Source: Monoplex corrugatus
Taxonomy: Eukaryota; Mollusca; Gastropoda; Littorinimorpha; Ranellidae
DNA length: 64,000 bases
Direction of reading: 5' to 3'
Assembly (NCBI GenBank): GCA_030674185.1
Contig: JAPXFY010000026.1
Span: 52,087,246 to 52,151,245, forward strand
This document shows positions 46,552-57,927 of the stretch, piece by piece. The notes beneath the pieces were generated by a model that worked only from the letters and a program-made list of their open reading frames with translations, did no database searches and was not told where the DNA came from. The translations under genes and the position numbers were made by a program. Numbering within the stretch: position 1 is the stretch's first letter; each line of letters begins with the position of its first letter.

Positions 46552-48465
46552 AGTACTGTACAAAGAAAAACTGGATGACAAAAGAAATTCTAGGCTTCAT
46601 GGCATGAACGGAAGAGGGTAAATGGAAAAGAGGAAGAATACTCAAAGATACATAAGGAAGTCGGGAATATGTGCAATGAAGCTGAGAAAGCTTGGCTAGA
46701 AACATAGTTTGTGTACAGAAACATTGAAGAAATTGCCCACAGGAAAAAGATGTGCACATCAGTTAGTTGCCTAAAATCTAAAGACAGTATGATCATTATG
46801 GTAAAAGACAAAATATTACATAGATAGATGGGGAGAGTAGGCTACATTAAAGACCATTTTGACAACAGAAAGGAGGAACACATCTTAAGAAATAATATTG
46901 AAGGACCACCAGTAATGACAGATGAAATTAGAGCAGCGTTGAAAAAGATGGAAGGGGAAAAGCCCAAAGACCAGAGAGTATTACTGTAAAAACAATTGAA
47001 ACTCTAGATGAATTTGGTATTGAGAAAGTGACAGTCCTCCTAAATGAAATTTATGACACCGAAAAATCCCTAAAGATGTAGATCTATCAAAATCAATTTT
47101 CATTGCACTTTCAAAGAAAGCAGGGGCTATAGAATGCGAACTCCATTGTACAGTCAGCTTAGTGAGTCATGCATGTGACAAAGATTCTAATAAGAATAAT
47201 CATGATGAGGACAAGAAACAGAATCAAAAAGAAATAGTAAAAGAACAGTGTGGATTTGTTGAAGGGAAAGGAACTATTAATGCCATATATATAACATACA
47301 TGTATACACATCCTAAGAACTCTCATAGAAAGACCAGTTGATATGAATAAAGATATATATTTTATTATTATTAATTAATGTTTTGTTGATTATACCAAGG
47401 CATTTGACGGAGTAAGAAATGAGGAATTGATCAGCCAACTGGAAAAGCTCACTGTTGATGGAAAAGATCCAAGAATAATGAATATGTATTGGAAATAAAC
47501 AGCAGCAATGAAAATAGAAAATGATATTATAAGCTTTTTCCAAAATATCAAAAGAGGGGTTAGGCAGGGATGTGTTCTGTCACCAGATTTGTTTTCATGA
47601 ACCATCATGAGAAACCTAGAAGAATGCCCCAGGATAAGAGATGGAGGAAAAATGATAATCATCGTTATGCAGATTGTTATTGTTATGCAGATGACACAAT
47701 TCTGATTACAGAAAATGAAAAAGACGTACAAAATCTTGTGAATATAATAGAAATATAAAGCAGAAATAAAGGGCTAGAACTAAATAGCAAGAAGACAAGT
47801 CATGATAATCAATGAAAAACAGGAAACCTCCTCATGTAAAATAACAGCAAATGGCACACCATTGAGAGAAGTTCACAAGTTTAAATATATGGAAACAGTC
47901 ATCTCACTAGACAGCAGATGCACATTTAAAATATCCAGCAGAAATGGCCAAGCTGAAACAGCATTCAAGAAAATGAAAAACGTTTTTACCAACAAATGCT
48001 TAGTAATTAATATCAGGAAAAGAGTTATTCAGTGTTACATAGAAGCAATACTTTTATATGGATGCGAAATGTGGACAGTCAACATGCAGTATCAGAACAA
48101 ACTTGAGGCAGCTGAAATGTGGTTTCTAAGAAGAATATTGAGTTCCATAGACAGCAAGGGAAACAAATGAGACAGTCTTAAAAGAGGCGACCATAAAAAG
48201 AACATTGAGAAAGAAGATATGAAAAAGGCAAGCAACATGTATAGAACATTTTGTGAGGCAAGAGAAATTAAAGCGCCTAGTCACAACAGGAAAGCTGGAG
48301 GAAAAAAGAGCACCAGGTATACCCAGGGAAAAAATATTGGACAGATTTGTGGAGTGGATGAGGACAGAAAGGGTAGGAGATATTCTTGCAGTGACAAAAG
48401 ATTGATTTGTATGGAGAGCCATGATTGCCAGTGCCATGCGGCAAGACACATGATGATGATAAATG
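46552..48465 (+). pseudogene. RTE-B LINE, longest copy (copy 7), decayed, in intron 1
   Basis: It covers the end of the endonuclease linker, the whole RT and the C-terminus in broken frames. Pieces are VMTDEIRAALKKMEGEKPKD, a D-Y-T-K-A-F-D-like motif near 47390, GVRQGCVLSPD-like remnants at 47555, YADDTILITENEKDVQN at 47690, RKRVIQCYIEAILLYGCEMW, and a C-terminus ending RQDT-stop with the TGATGAT tail. There are many stops. It is in the same orientation as the host gene. Confidence 0.85.
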
Positions 48466-48519
48466 TTGTGGCTAAAGGCTCCTGCACATGTCAGTGACTG
48501 CGACTGCAACTTACTTTTT

Positions 48520-48708
48520 TCGCCAGGGGCATTTCCTTGGATTATGTGTGCGAATGCATTGATGTATCATTGTATGTACTTAATTTTCTTTTTTTTTTTT
48601 CCTGTTGAAGTTTTTGTATTTTTGTTTTGTTTTGAAATGGTTATTCTTATATTGCTCTAAACAGTCGTCTAGCTTTAGACAAAAATAACAATAACAATAA
48701 CAACAATT
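48520..48708 (+). mobile_element. Retroposon A, copy 8 (3' third only)
   Basis: It begins in the CGCCAGGGGCATTTCCTTGG block and ends CAGTCGTCTAGCTTTAGACA with an (AATAAC)n tail. Confidence 0.75.
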
Positions 48709-48794
48709 TGCTTTAAGTCAGTCATGATTATGATCATGATGTCAGGTCTCTAAAGCTATTAAGTAATTATTAGTATTATAACTAATAATTAGTA

Positions 48795-49255
48795 TTATTC
48801 TCAAACATTTGCAACAAGTTCAGAACTCTGCAGCTAAACTCATCTTCAAGGCACGTAGTCACAGCACTGCACACCCTGTTTCAGACACTGCACTGGCTCC
48901 CGGTTGAACAAAGAATAAAATACAAGATTTGCTGCCTTTGTTATCACATCATTTCTGGAACTGCTCCTGACTATCTCTTGACTCTTGACTGTCTACGTAC
49001 CTCTCGATCACTCCGCTCTTCTGTGGATGACAAGAAGTTCGTGTGCCAAATATAACAGAGAAACTCACGGTGTAGAGCCTTTGCAGTTTTTGCTGTTCGA
49101 CATGGAACTTGTTGCCTCAGTCCGTCCGCCACTCTAAAACTCTACCATCTTTCAAAACAAGTTTAAAAACTTACTTCTTTAACAGTGTTTTCCTGATTTT
49201 GGCTAGTGGGTTGATCCTGCTTGACATTCTGGATGAATTGTGCACAATGGGTGTA

Positions 49256-49332
<77 letters not shown>

Positions 49333-49575
49333 GCTGTGTGTGTGTGGTGTTGTGTGTGTGTTTGAAAATGGGGAGAGGGGTGGGCGGGGAGGGGGTGAGA
49401 GGAGAGAGATTATTTGGTGTGTCTGTGTGTTGTTGATTTCCTGTGGATAGTTTTTGATGAGTTTGTTTGTATTGTAGTCTGTTATTTGGTTTATATATGT
49501 ATGGTTTACTGATGTAAAGCGCTTTGAGGTCTCGGAAAGCGCTCTATAAATGCACTATTATTATTATTATTATTA
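48795..49575 (+). pseudogene. L2/CR1-type LINE, 3' fragment (L2-C), intron 1
   Basis: Remnants of the C-terminus (LQQVQNSAAKLIFKARSHS, LHWLPVEQRIKYKICCLCYH in broken frames) are followed by a 3' UTR with a GT tract (49258-49325). The tail contains AAAGCGCTTTGAGG and CTCTATAAATGCACT(ATT)n. Confidence 0.8.
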
Positions 49576-50505
49576 TAACTTAAAGTATAAGCGACGTAAA
49601 TAGTGAATTGTACATGTTGTGACTATAGAAAAATGAAAATTCCACATTGTTTCTTTAGCTGAAGTCACTATGTACTTGTGTTCGTATGATGTTTTTGATC
49701 TGTTTGATGCGAGACAAAATCATTTGTTTCATCTCAGAAATGCACCTCTCAGAATGGAGGCATGTGCAGTCTTATATTATCAGCTTAGGCCAGTACAAGT
49801 TCTCCCCTTGTCAAAACTTGTTGACTGCTTTCTTGTAAAAGATTCATCTGTAGGGTGTTAGAGTTTTAAAAGTAATAAACAGAATCTTTTTCTTTTGACC
49901 AAAGTTTAGGTACAAAGTACTCAAAAGGTCTAAGTAGTGTAGGCCGGGTAAAATTGTTTATAAACTTCAGTCCATGTGGCTTTGAAATTATAAGGTAATA
50001 TGCTTTGTTACTTTTTTGATCTTATGACTGTTTAAAACTGTAGTTATTGTAGCTAAAGTTCTCTTTACACTTCTAATTCTGTCACTGTCATTGAATAACT
50101 GTTATTGTAGCTAAGTTGTCTCTACCCATGTGTCATTTTGACTTTTTTTGTGTGACCCGTGAGGAGAAGATGCTTGTTTTTGTTTGTTTTATTTTTTAAA
50201 TGAAACAAGAAGAATAATAGTTTTTTCATTTTGTGTTCCTCAAGATGGCATCTCTGCATGACTAGCAAAACATGCATCAGTAATAATTCGATAATTAAAT
50301 ACAGGAATATTCAGATATGCATTGATTTTAAAATTGTGTCGTATGTGAACAGAATTACTTTACTTTAGAAAGTTACAGAGAGTTTTTGTGTGTGTGGCTT
50401 ATTTGCGCATGAGAAACACGACATATTTTGACTATTCAGAACTGTTATCAATATTGCCATGCACCATATGGCAAGGTTGAGTATCCAGTTTTCAAATTGT
50501 GAAGC
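49576..50505. other. Intron 1, no gene or repeat seen
   Basis: AT-rich sequence with no recognisable coding segment or mobile element. Confidence 0.5.
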
Positions 50506-50509
50506 AGTG

Positions 50510-51130
50510 TGGCTTGCCATGTTCAGAGTTTCCACTCCTTAAACACCAGCTTTGTTGGACAGGACACATCAGTATGAAAGACATCTCTATCCCAGAGATG
50601 CTCTTGTGTGGAGATCTGAAGCAAAGATATTGTGGCCAGAGAATTCTGCTAAGTTTTGGATTCTGTTTCAGTTTCTCAAGGTGACATCTCTGTGCTCGGA
50701 ATGAATTTCATATGCACTGACGTCACAGATGCCATATGATGGAGAAGCTCCAAAATGATCATGGCCCAAGCGTTAAGCCTGCACATAAACTCATAGGCTG
50801 GCCAGGTGCTGAAATCCTACCTGGCACATTTAAAAAAAAATCTTATAATAGTGTTTGTATTAACAATACCATTAGAGTGATAAAAAGATATTCTGAAGGC
50901 CGGCATCATCAGCTGTGGCATGAACACCACCAACTGGAAGACAATACAATTATACATGCAGCAGAGGAGGCCGGCGACAGCAATGCACACAGTCAGATTT
51001 GAACAGCATAGAACAGTGCTATTCAATAGAAAAAGGACCAGCAGAAGCAGAACTCAGGGGTACAGGACCTCTTCCCACGCAACACTTATGGTAGAGCATA
51101 TACTTGCAGGATTAGTCTTGTATCCCACGT
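50510..51130 (+). pseudogene. Fragment of another LINE-type C-terminus, intron 1
   Basis: Readable pieces are LCWTGHISMKDISIPEMLL (50544 on) and, after an unrelated stretch, CGMNTTNWKTIQLYMQQRRP. These resemble the post-RT region of LINE polyproteins, where a W-x-G-H motif is followed by an H-x-x-x-L zinc-finger-like end. The part at 50668-50840 recurs near 2962-3275. Clade not determined. Confidence 0.55.
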
Positions 51131-51169
51131 GAGACCCATATAACTTAGGCAATATAAAAAAACTAGTAT

Positions 51170-51663
51170 GCCTTTTGATCTTTTTTCTTCAGAGGATCAT
51201 CGCACTCAGGGAGATTACCTTTATGCTCACCTTTTTTTTTCATCCCATTTTGTATGCCACAGAAGCTGGCACAGTTTTTACAATGTGATGATGATGTCGA
51301 TGAGAATGATAATCATGATGCTATGGAGTTCCATGTATGATTGGGACTGTGACAGGGCTGTACTCTACACTTACTATCATAACATATCCTGGCGTCAACC
51401 AGACCTGAGAAATACAGACACCTGTGGTGCTGGTTTGAAGATTTGATGAACACCCTCAAAGATGCATCAGTGAAGTGGATGAGGCTCTACTGTGTGGTCC
51501 CAGTCTTCCCGATGAGCCCATAGCACGCCCAACTCTGGGTAGGAGCCGGTTAGAGCCAAAAAGTCCCACAATGATATATTTTTGAAGGGACTGATAGGGA
51601 TTTGAACCCACAACCTTCCAGTTGGTAGTTTGTTGCGGTAACCACTATACCACAGCAACTGGT
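51170..51663 (-). mobile_element. tRNA-derived SINE (family S), copy 2
   Basis: The minus-strand head CCAGTTGCTGTGGTATAGTG has a B box GGTTCAAATCC. The body matches copies 1 and 3 to GAGTGCGATGATCC at the left end. Confidence 0.83.
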
Positions 51664-51773
51664 TATGCCTACTGATCTGTCATATGGACAGTAGGGTCCA
51701 TCCATCCATAGTTAATAGACTTGACTATTAATAATTACTATGGCTAAAAGCCTTTCTAGACTTCTGCAATTGT

Positions 51774-51838
51774 TTAACCTTCCCACTCTCATGCCCAGTG
51801 GACAGCTGGGGGATATAAGGAGGGAGTGAAAGGGTTAA
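51774..51838. mobile_element. Miniature TTAA fold-back, copy 7
   Basis: A 65-bp TTAA-bounded hairpin (TTAACCTTCCCACTC and GGGAGTGAAAGGGTTAA) matches only the inner hairpin of the larger MITE. Confidence 0.6.
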
Positions 51839-51846
51839 AAAAAAAG

Positions 51847-54065
51847 TATGGTTATTGTGGCAAAAAGCCTGTCCACACTTTCATCATTTGTATGGTTATT
51901 GTGGCTAAAAGCCTGTCCACACTTCATCATTTGTATGGTTATTGTGGCTAAAAGCTTGTCCACACTTTCGTCATTTGTATGGTTATTGTGGCTAAAAGCT
52001 TGTCCACACTTTCATCATTTGTCTGGTTATTGTGGCTAAAAGCTTGTCCACACTTTCATCATTTGTCTGGTTATTGTGGCTAAAAGCTTGTCCACACTTT
52101 CATCATTTGTTGGTTATTGTGGCTAAAAGCTTGTCCACACTTTCATCATTTGTATGGTTATTGTGGCTAAAAGCTTGTCCACACTTTCATCATTTGTATG
52201 GTTATTGTGGCTAAAAGCTTGTCCACACTTTCATCATTTGTCTGGTTATTGTGGCTAAAAGCTTGTCCACACTTTCATCATTTGTCTGGTTATTGTGGCT
52301 AAAAGCTTGTCCACACTGTCATCATTTGTCTGGTTATTGTGGCTAAAAGCTTGTCCACACTTTCATCATTTGTCTGGTTATTGTGGCTAAAAGCTTGTCC
52401 ACACTTTCATCATTTGTATGGTTATTGTGGCTAAAACTTGTCCACACTTTCATCATTTGTATGGTTATTGTGGCTAAAAGCTTGTCCACACTTTCATCAT
52501 TTGTATGGTTATTGTGGCTAAAAGCCTGTCCACACTTTCATCATTTGTATGGTTATTGTGGCTAAAAGCTTGTCCACACTTTCATCATTTGTATGGTTAT
52601 TGTGGCTAAAAGCCTGTCCACACTTTCATCATTTGTATGGTTATTGTGGCTAAAAGCTTGTCCACACTTTCATCATTTGTCTGGTTATTGTGGCTAAAAG
52701 CTTGTCCACACTTTCATCATTTTTATGGTTATTGTGGCTAAAAGCTTGTCCACACTTTCATCATTTGTCTGGTTATTGTGGCTAAAAGCTTGTCCACACT
52801 TTCATCATTTGTCTGGTTATTGTGGCTAAAAGCTTGTCCACACTTTCATCATTTGTCTGGTTATTGTGGCTAAAAGCTTGTCCACACTTTCATCATTTGT
52901 TGGTTATTGTGGCTAAAAGCCTGTCCACACTTTCATCATTTGTCTGGTTATTGTGGCTAAAGCCTGTCCACACTTTCATCATTTGTTGGTTATTGTGGCT
53001 AAAAGCTTGTCCACACTTTTCGTCATTTGTATGGTTATTGTGGCTAAAAGCTTGTCCACACTTTCGTCATTTGTATGGTTATTGTGGCTAAAAGCCTGTC
53101 CACACTTTCGTCATTTGTATGGTTATTGTGGCTAAAAGCCTGTCCACACTTTCGTCATTTGTATGGTTATTGTGGCTAAAAGCTTGTCCACACTTTCATC
53201 ATTTGTATGGTTATTGTGGCTAAAAGCTTGTCCACACTTTCATCATTTGTATGGTTATTGTGGCTAAACGCCTGTCCACACTTTCATCATTTGTATGGTT
53301 ATTGTGGCTAAAAGCCTGTCCACACTTTCATCATTTGTCTGGTTATTGTGGCTAAAAGCCTTGTCCACACTTTCATCATTTGTATGGTTATTGTGGCTAA
53401 AAGCTTGTCCACACTTTCATCATTTGTATGGTTATTGTGGCTAAACGCCTGTCCACACTTTCATCATTTGTATGGTTATTGTGGCTAAAAGCTTGTCCAC
53501 ACTTTCATCATTTGTATGGTTATTGTGGCTAAACGCCTGTCCACACTTTCATCATTTGTATGGTTATTGTGGCTAAAAGCTTGTCCACACTTTCGTCATT
53601 TGTATGGTTATTGTGGCTAAACGCCTGTCCACACTTTCGTCATTTGTATGGTTATTGTGGCTAAACGCCTGTCCACACTTTCGTCATTTGTATGGTTATT
53701 GTGGCTAAACGCCTGTCCACACTTTCGTCATTTGTATGGTTATTGTGGCTAAACGCCTGTCCACACTTTCGTCATTTGTATGGTTATTGTGGCTAAACGC
53801 CTGTCCACACTTTCGTCATTTGTATGGTTATTGTGGCTAAACGCCTGTCCACACTTTCATCATTTGTCTGGTTTTGTGGCTAAAAGCTTGTCCACACTTT
53901 CATCATTTGTCTGGTTATTGTGGCTAAAAGCTTGTCCACACTTTCATCATTTGTTGGTTATTGTGGCTAAAAGCTTGTCCACACTTTGTCATTTGTATGG
54001 TTATTGTGGCTAAAAGCTTGTCCACACTTTCATCATTTGTCTGGTTATTGTGGCTAAAAGCTTGT
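51847..54065 (+). repeat. Minisatellite, 44-bp unit, about 50 copies, intron 1
   Basis: Units contain GGTTATTGTGGCTAAAAGC, TTGTCCACACTTTCATCATT and TGTATG or TGTCTG. Zones differ by AAAGCTT, AAAGCCT and AAACGCC variants. The array passes into the 54-bp array through the shared GTCCACAC(C)TTTGTCAT. Confidence 0.96.
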
Positions 54066-54967
54066 CCACACCTTTGTCATGTTGACTGTCCAATGTTTAA
54101 GGCCTCTCTACATGCTGTCCACACCTTTGTCATTGTTGACTGTCCAATGTTTACAGGCCTCTCTACATGCTGGCCACACCTTTGTCATGTTGACTGTCCA
54201 ATGTTTACAGGCCTCTCTACATGCTGTCCACACCTTTGTCATGTTGACTGTCCAATGTTTACAGGCCTCTCTACATGCTGGCCACACCTTTGTCATGTTG
54301 ACTGTCCAATGTTTACAGGCTCTCTCTACATGCTGTCCACACCTTTGTCATGTTGACTGTCCAATGTTTACAGGCCTCTCTACATGCTGGCCACACCTTT
54401 GTCATGTTGACTGTCCAATGTTTACAGGCCTCTCTACATGCTGGCCACACCTTTGTCATGTTGACTGTCCAATGTTTACAGGCCTCTCTACATGCTGGCC
54501 ACACCTTTGTCATGTTGACTGTCCAATGTTTACAGGCCTCTCTACATGCTGTCCACACCTTTGTCATGTTGACTGTCCAATGTTTACAGGCCTCTCTACA
54601 TGCTGGCCACACCTTTGTCATGTTGACTGTCCAATGTTTACAGGCCTCTCTACATGCTGGCCACACCTTTGTCATGTTGACTGTCCAATGTTTACAGGCC
54701 TCTCTACATGCTGGCCACACCTTTGTCATGTTGACTGTCCAATGTTTACAGGCCTCTCTACATGCTGGCCACACCTTTGTCATGTTGACTGTCCAATGTT
54801 TACAGGCCTCTCTACATGCTGGCCACACCTTTGTCATGTTGACTGTCCAATGTTTACAGGCCTCTCTACATGCTGGCCACACCTTTGTCATGTTGACTGT
54901 CCAATGTTTACAGGCCTCTCTACATGCTGGCCACACCTTTGTCATGTTGACTGTCCAATGTTTACAG
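54066..54967 (+). repeat. Minisatellite, 54-bp unit x17, carrying the exon 2 acceptor
   Basis: Each unit holds TTGACTGTCCAATGTTTACAG, an acceptor with a possible TTGAC branch site about 17 bases upstream, then GCCTCTCTACATGCTGGCC, the first bases of exon 2, and ACACCTTTGTCATG. TTTACAG occurs 16 times (first at 54150, last at 54961). The first unit has TTTAAG instead. All units are 54 bp except one 55-bp unit at 54312. The last unit runs on into true exon 2. Confidence 0.95.
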
Positions 54968-55134
54968 GCCTCTCTACATGCTGGCCACACCAAATGTGCT
55001 GCGCATGGAGACAGATGAGACTGTTACACTGACGACATACGGGGCAGAGAGCACAGCATCTTTCCATCTCTACCTGCAGGACTACCCTGAGAGAAAGAGG
55101 AAGTTTTCTGAACGAACTCTTAATGTGGAAAAAG
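54968..55134 (+). CDS. Complement C3-like / TEP protein, exon 2 (MG1)
   Basis: This encodes residues 23-79: PLYMLATPNVLRMETDETV then LTTYGAESTASFHLYLQD to RTLNVEK. The T-P-N-V-L-R-x-E-x-x-E-T-V pattern opening the first macroglobulin domain is shared by C3/C4/C5 and close relatives. The acceptor TTTACAG is in the last unit of the minisatellite, and phase with exon 1 and exon 3 is exact. The donor AAAAG/GTTTTTGTG is weak and leads straight into a GT tract. Skipping this exon would join AG to ATGA, giving an immediate stop. Upstream copies of the acceptor would add an early TGA after 11 codons. Confidence 0.88.
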
Positions 55135-55319
55135 GTTTTTGTGTGTGTGTTTGTCAGTGTGTGTGTGTGGGTTGGTGGTGGGTTGATGGATGGTAGATAT
55201 ATATGGTGTGCATATGTGTGTGTGTGTTGTAGTTTGTGTGTGTGTGTGTTGTGTGTGTGTGTGTGTGTGTGTGTGTTGTGTGTGTGTGTGTGTGTGTGTG
55301 TTTGTGTGTTGTGTGTGTG

Positions 55320-55356
<37 letters not shown>

Positions 55357-55360
55357 GCTA
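55135..55360 (+). repeat. (GT)n microsatellite at the start of intron 2
   Basis: GT-rich sequence from the donor onward, dense from 55213 to 55356. Confidence 0.95.
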
Positions 55361-55733
55361 GGTTCCTTTAATTGTTAATTTTTCTATAATTGGCATGCAG
55401 TTTGTATCTAACTGTGCATATTCGTCTCTGGTTTTATGAAAATGTCTTGCGTACTTTTCTGATTTCATGAATGATGAAATCAGCAGTGATGTCATGAAAT
55501 GGACAGCTGGTTATAACAGTGGTGCAACTGATTTCTTGAAGTTTGATAACTTACCAGTGACATGAAATTGACAGATATGAATCCACATCTAAGCACAGTA
55601 TACATCACTACTGATTGACATGTAAGTTTCCATTGTATTTGATTGATTGTTGAATGTGTAGCACTGCATGCACTTTTTGTGGATCATGTGCTGACTATAG
55701 TTTTGAGCTGCTTTAGCAAAACCCACCGGACTG

Positions 55734-55926
55734 TTAACCCTTTGACTCCCCCACCCTATCCACCAAGTGCAAACACGTAATCATTTGACCCCCTCACCCT
55801 ACCCACCAGCTTCCTGAAGGAAGCTGGTGGATTGGGTGAGGGAGTCACATGGTTAAGTTTTAGTTTTGCTAGCATGGTTGACAATGCAGAATGCTGGTAG
55901 ACAGGGTGTGGGAGTCAAAGGGTTAA
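55734..55926. mobile_element. Fold-back TTAA MITE, copy 8, intron 2
   Basis: TTAACCCTTTGACTCCCCC at the left and GGAGTCAAAGGGTTAA at the right. The inner hairpin has a CTTCCTGAAGGAAGC centre. The right arm contains GCTAGCATGGTTGACAATGC. Confidence 0.82.
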
Positions 55927-56048
55927 AAAAGGTAGTTATGAGATTTTTCCATATATGAGTTTTAGAGTGTCAGATCCATTTAAGTTTGAAGGATAATGTG
56001 AATCAGTGGAAAATGGTAATTTTGCTTGCCAGTTTTCTTGTAGGTTTG

Positions 56049-56241
56049 TTAACCCTTTGACTCCCGCACCCTGTTCATTACCATCCTGCATTGTCAACCA
56101 AGTTAGCAAAGGAAAAACTTAACCTAATAATTCCCTCACCCTATCCATCAGCTTCCTGCGGTAAACGGGTGGATGAGGTGAGGGAATCAAAAGGTTCACT
56201 TTTTGCTGTTGGTGGATAGGGTGCAGGAGTCAAAGGGTTAA
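56049..56241. mobile_element. Fold-back TTAA MITE, copy 9, intron 2
   Basis: TTAACCCTTTGACTCCCGC at the left, GGAGTCAAAGGGTTAA at the right. Here the TGCATTGTCAACCAAGTTAG segment is in the left arm, the mirror of copies 6 and 8. Confidence 0.82.
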
Positions 56242-56544
56242 TATTGCCAAACTTTCAAGCATATTTTCCGGAAATTGAGTTAAAACAGATATATATTGAA
56301 TGTCTGGGTTTTTTTTTTCATTTATTTTTTTAACTTTTTTTTTTTCTTTTTGCTTGGCATGATTACTGTTTATTGGAAAAGTAAATACTGCATTATGTTC
56401 AAATTGTGCAGTATCCATGATTTTCCCATGCACTGACGTATTTCTTTTAACCTAATTTTTTTTCCTGTTACTTTTATTTCATATTATCATACTTTCTTTA
56501 TTTAGTATATGCTTTCACTTATTCATGTTTCTTCTTTAATGCAG

Positions 56545-56754
56545 ATGAAATCGTCAACATCAGCATGAAACTGACGGTAGATGATCTGATCGGCCTGTCG
56601 TCTGTATCGGGGCAGCCAGCCTACGTCTATCTGGTGTGTGAGACAAAGAATTTCACAGAACCAGCCAGCACTGAGACCATCCTGCCCCTCAGTCTCACAC
56701 CTGGCTACATCTTTATCCAGACAGACAAACCTGTCTATACGCCACACCAGACAG
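56545..56754 (+). CDS. Complement C3-like / TEP protein, exon 3 (end of MG1, start of MG2)
   Basis: This encodes residues 79-149. The segment YIFIQTDKPVYTPHQT (residues 133-148) is the signature at the MG1/MG2 border of the whole alpha-2-macroglobulin superfamily, and is what identifies the gene. Two N-glycosylation motifs are visible (N83-I-S and N114-F-T), with one Cys (C110). The acceptor is TTAATGCAG and the donor is ACAG/GTGAGA. The exon starts and ends in phase with its neighbours. Closeness to C3 over A2M or CD109 is inferred from the N-terminus; the thioester, anaphylatoxin and C345C parts that would settle it lie outside the window. Confidence 0.93.
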
Positions 56755-56794
56755 GTGAGATTACAAAGGTGTGAAAGATTGTATCAGTGTTACT

Positions 56795-57593
56795 GTTTAA
56801 AGAGCAAGGAATGAGAGAGGGTATAGGGGTGAAAATAGGAGGAAGGAATATCACCAACCTTAGATATGCTGATGACACCGCCCTATTAGCAGGAGACATC
56901 ATAAGTATGAAGAGAATTCTATATCGAGTAGATGCTGCAGGAAACAAGGCAGGACTGAAACTGAATGCCAAAAAGGCCAAAGTCATGCACATGAAGGATC
57001 AGCTAACCAGCCACAACAGAGCATATGAATAGATAGAACAGAGCTGGAAAACGTGTACAACTTCAAGTACTTGGGATCTGTTAAAACCAACACAGGATTT
57101 TGCAGCAAGGACATCAGATCAAGAATAGGCATGGTCCAGTTGAACAACATGTGGAAAGACAGAGGCATACCAACGAAACTGAAAATAAGAATTTTACGCT
57201 GCTTAATTTGGCCTGTTGTCATGTACGAATGTGAAGCCTGGACTTCGAAGAAGGGTGACGAAAATAAAATAAACGCAGCAGAAATGTGGTTCTACAGGAA
57301 TTAGCTGTCCAACATAAAATGCTCCCACAGATCAACAAAAGAAAATTGAAGTATATCAGGCACATGAACAGAAACACAGGAACCGACTTGGTGACATCAG
57401 TCCTGCAGGGGAAAGTCGAGGCAAACAGAAAACAAGGAAGGCCAGCAAAATCCTTCATGGACAACATCGCTGATGCCTGCAAACTTGGGCTTCATGAGAT
57501 CATACACAGGAGCAGAGATTGTGTTGCTTGGCAATCCTTCATGACAAAGAGTGGAGCTCCCACCATTGTCCACGGCGATGGAGATAGATGATA
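56795..57593 (+). pseudogene. RTE-A LINE, 3' fragment, copy 3, intron 3
   Basis: It begins just after the exon 3 donor. Frames read GVKIGGRNITNLRYADDTAL, LKLNAKKAKVMHM, YKFKYLGS-like NFKYLGSVKTNTGFCSKDI, CLIWPVVMYECEAWTSKKGD and KVEANRKQGRPAKSFMDNIA, ending GDGDR-stop. There are several frame breaks and an internal deletion after the WFYRN segment. Same orientation as the host gene. Confidence 0.87.
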
Positions 57594-57719
57594 ACAATAT
57601 TGTTTAAAAGAATTATCAATCATACTTACTATCATTTTTTTTCTTCAAACTTGAGCTTGGTGGTGTCTCAGATTGTCAGTATGTCCACCTGAAATTAGTT
57701 CATATTGACCTTGATGCAG

Positions 57720-57915
57720 GTGTGTTGTTCTTATGGACTGTCTTACATTGTAGGGACATATTGTTCTTACGGACTGTCTTACATTGTAAGGACATATTGT
57801 TGTTATGGATTGTTCTACATTGTCGGGATATATTGTTATGGACTGTCCTAGGTTGTAGGGACATATTGTTGTTATGGACTGTCCTACATTGTTGGGATCT
57901 GTGATTGTTATGGAC
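57720..57915 (+). repeat. Minisatellite, 36-bp unit, about 5 copies, intron 3
   Basis: Units of ATTGTTNTTATGGACTGTC with TACATTGTAGGGACAT; a few bases are lost in the fourth copy. Confidence 0.88.
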
Positions 57916-57927
57916 TGTTCTACACTG

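Noticed and set aside
54079..55032. Long open frame of 317 codons on the + strand and a 226-codon frame on the - strand
   Set aside because: 54 is a multiple of three, so any stop-free frame stays open across the array. The frames are repeats of one 18-residue word, and the real exon uses another frame.
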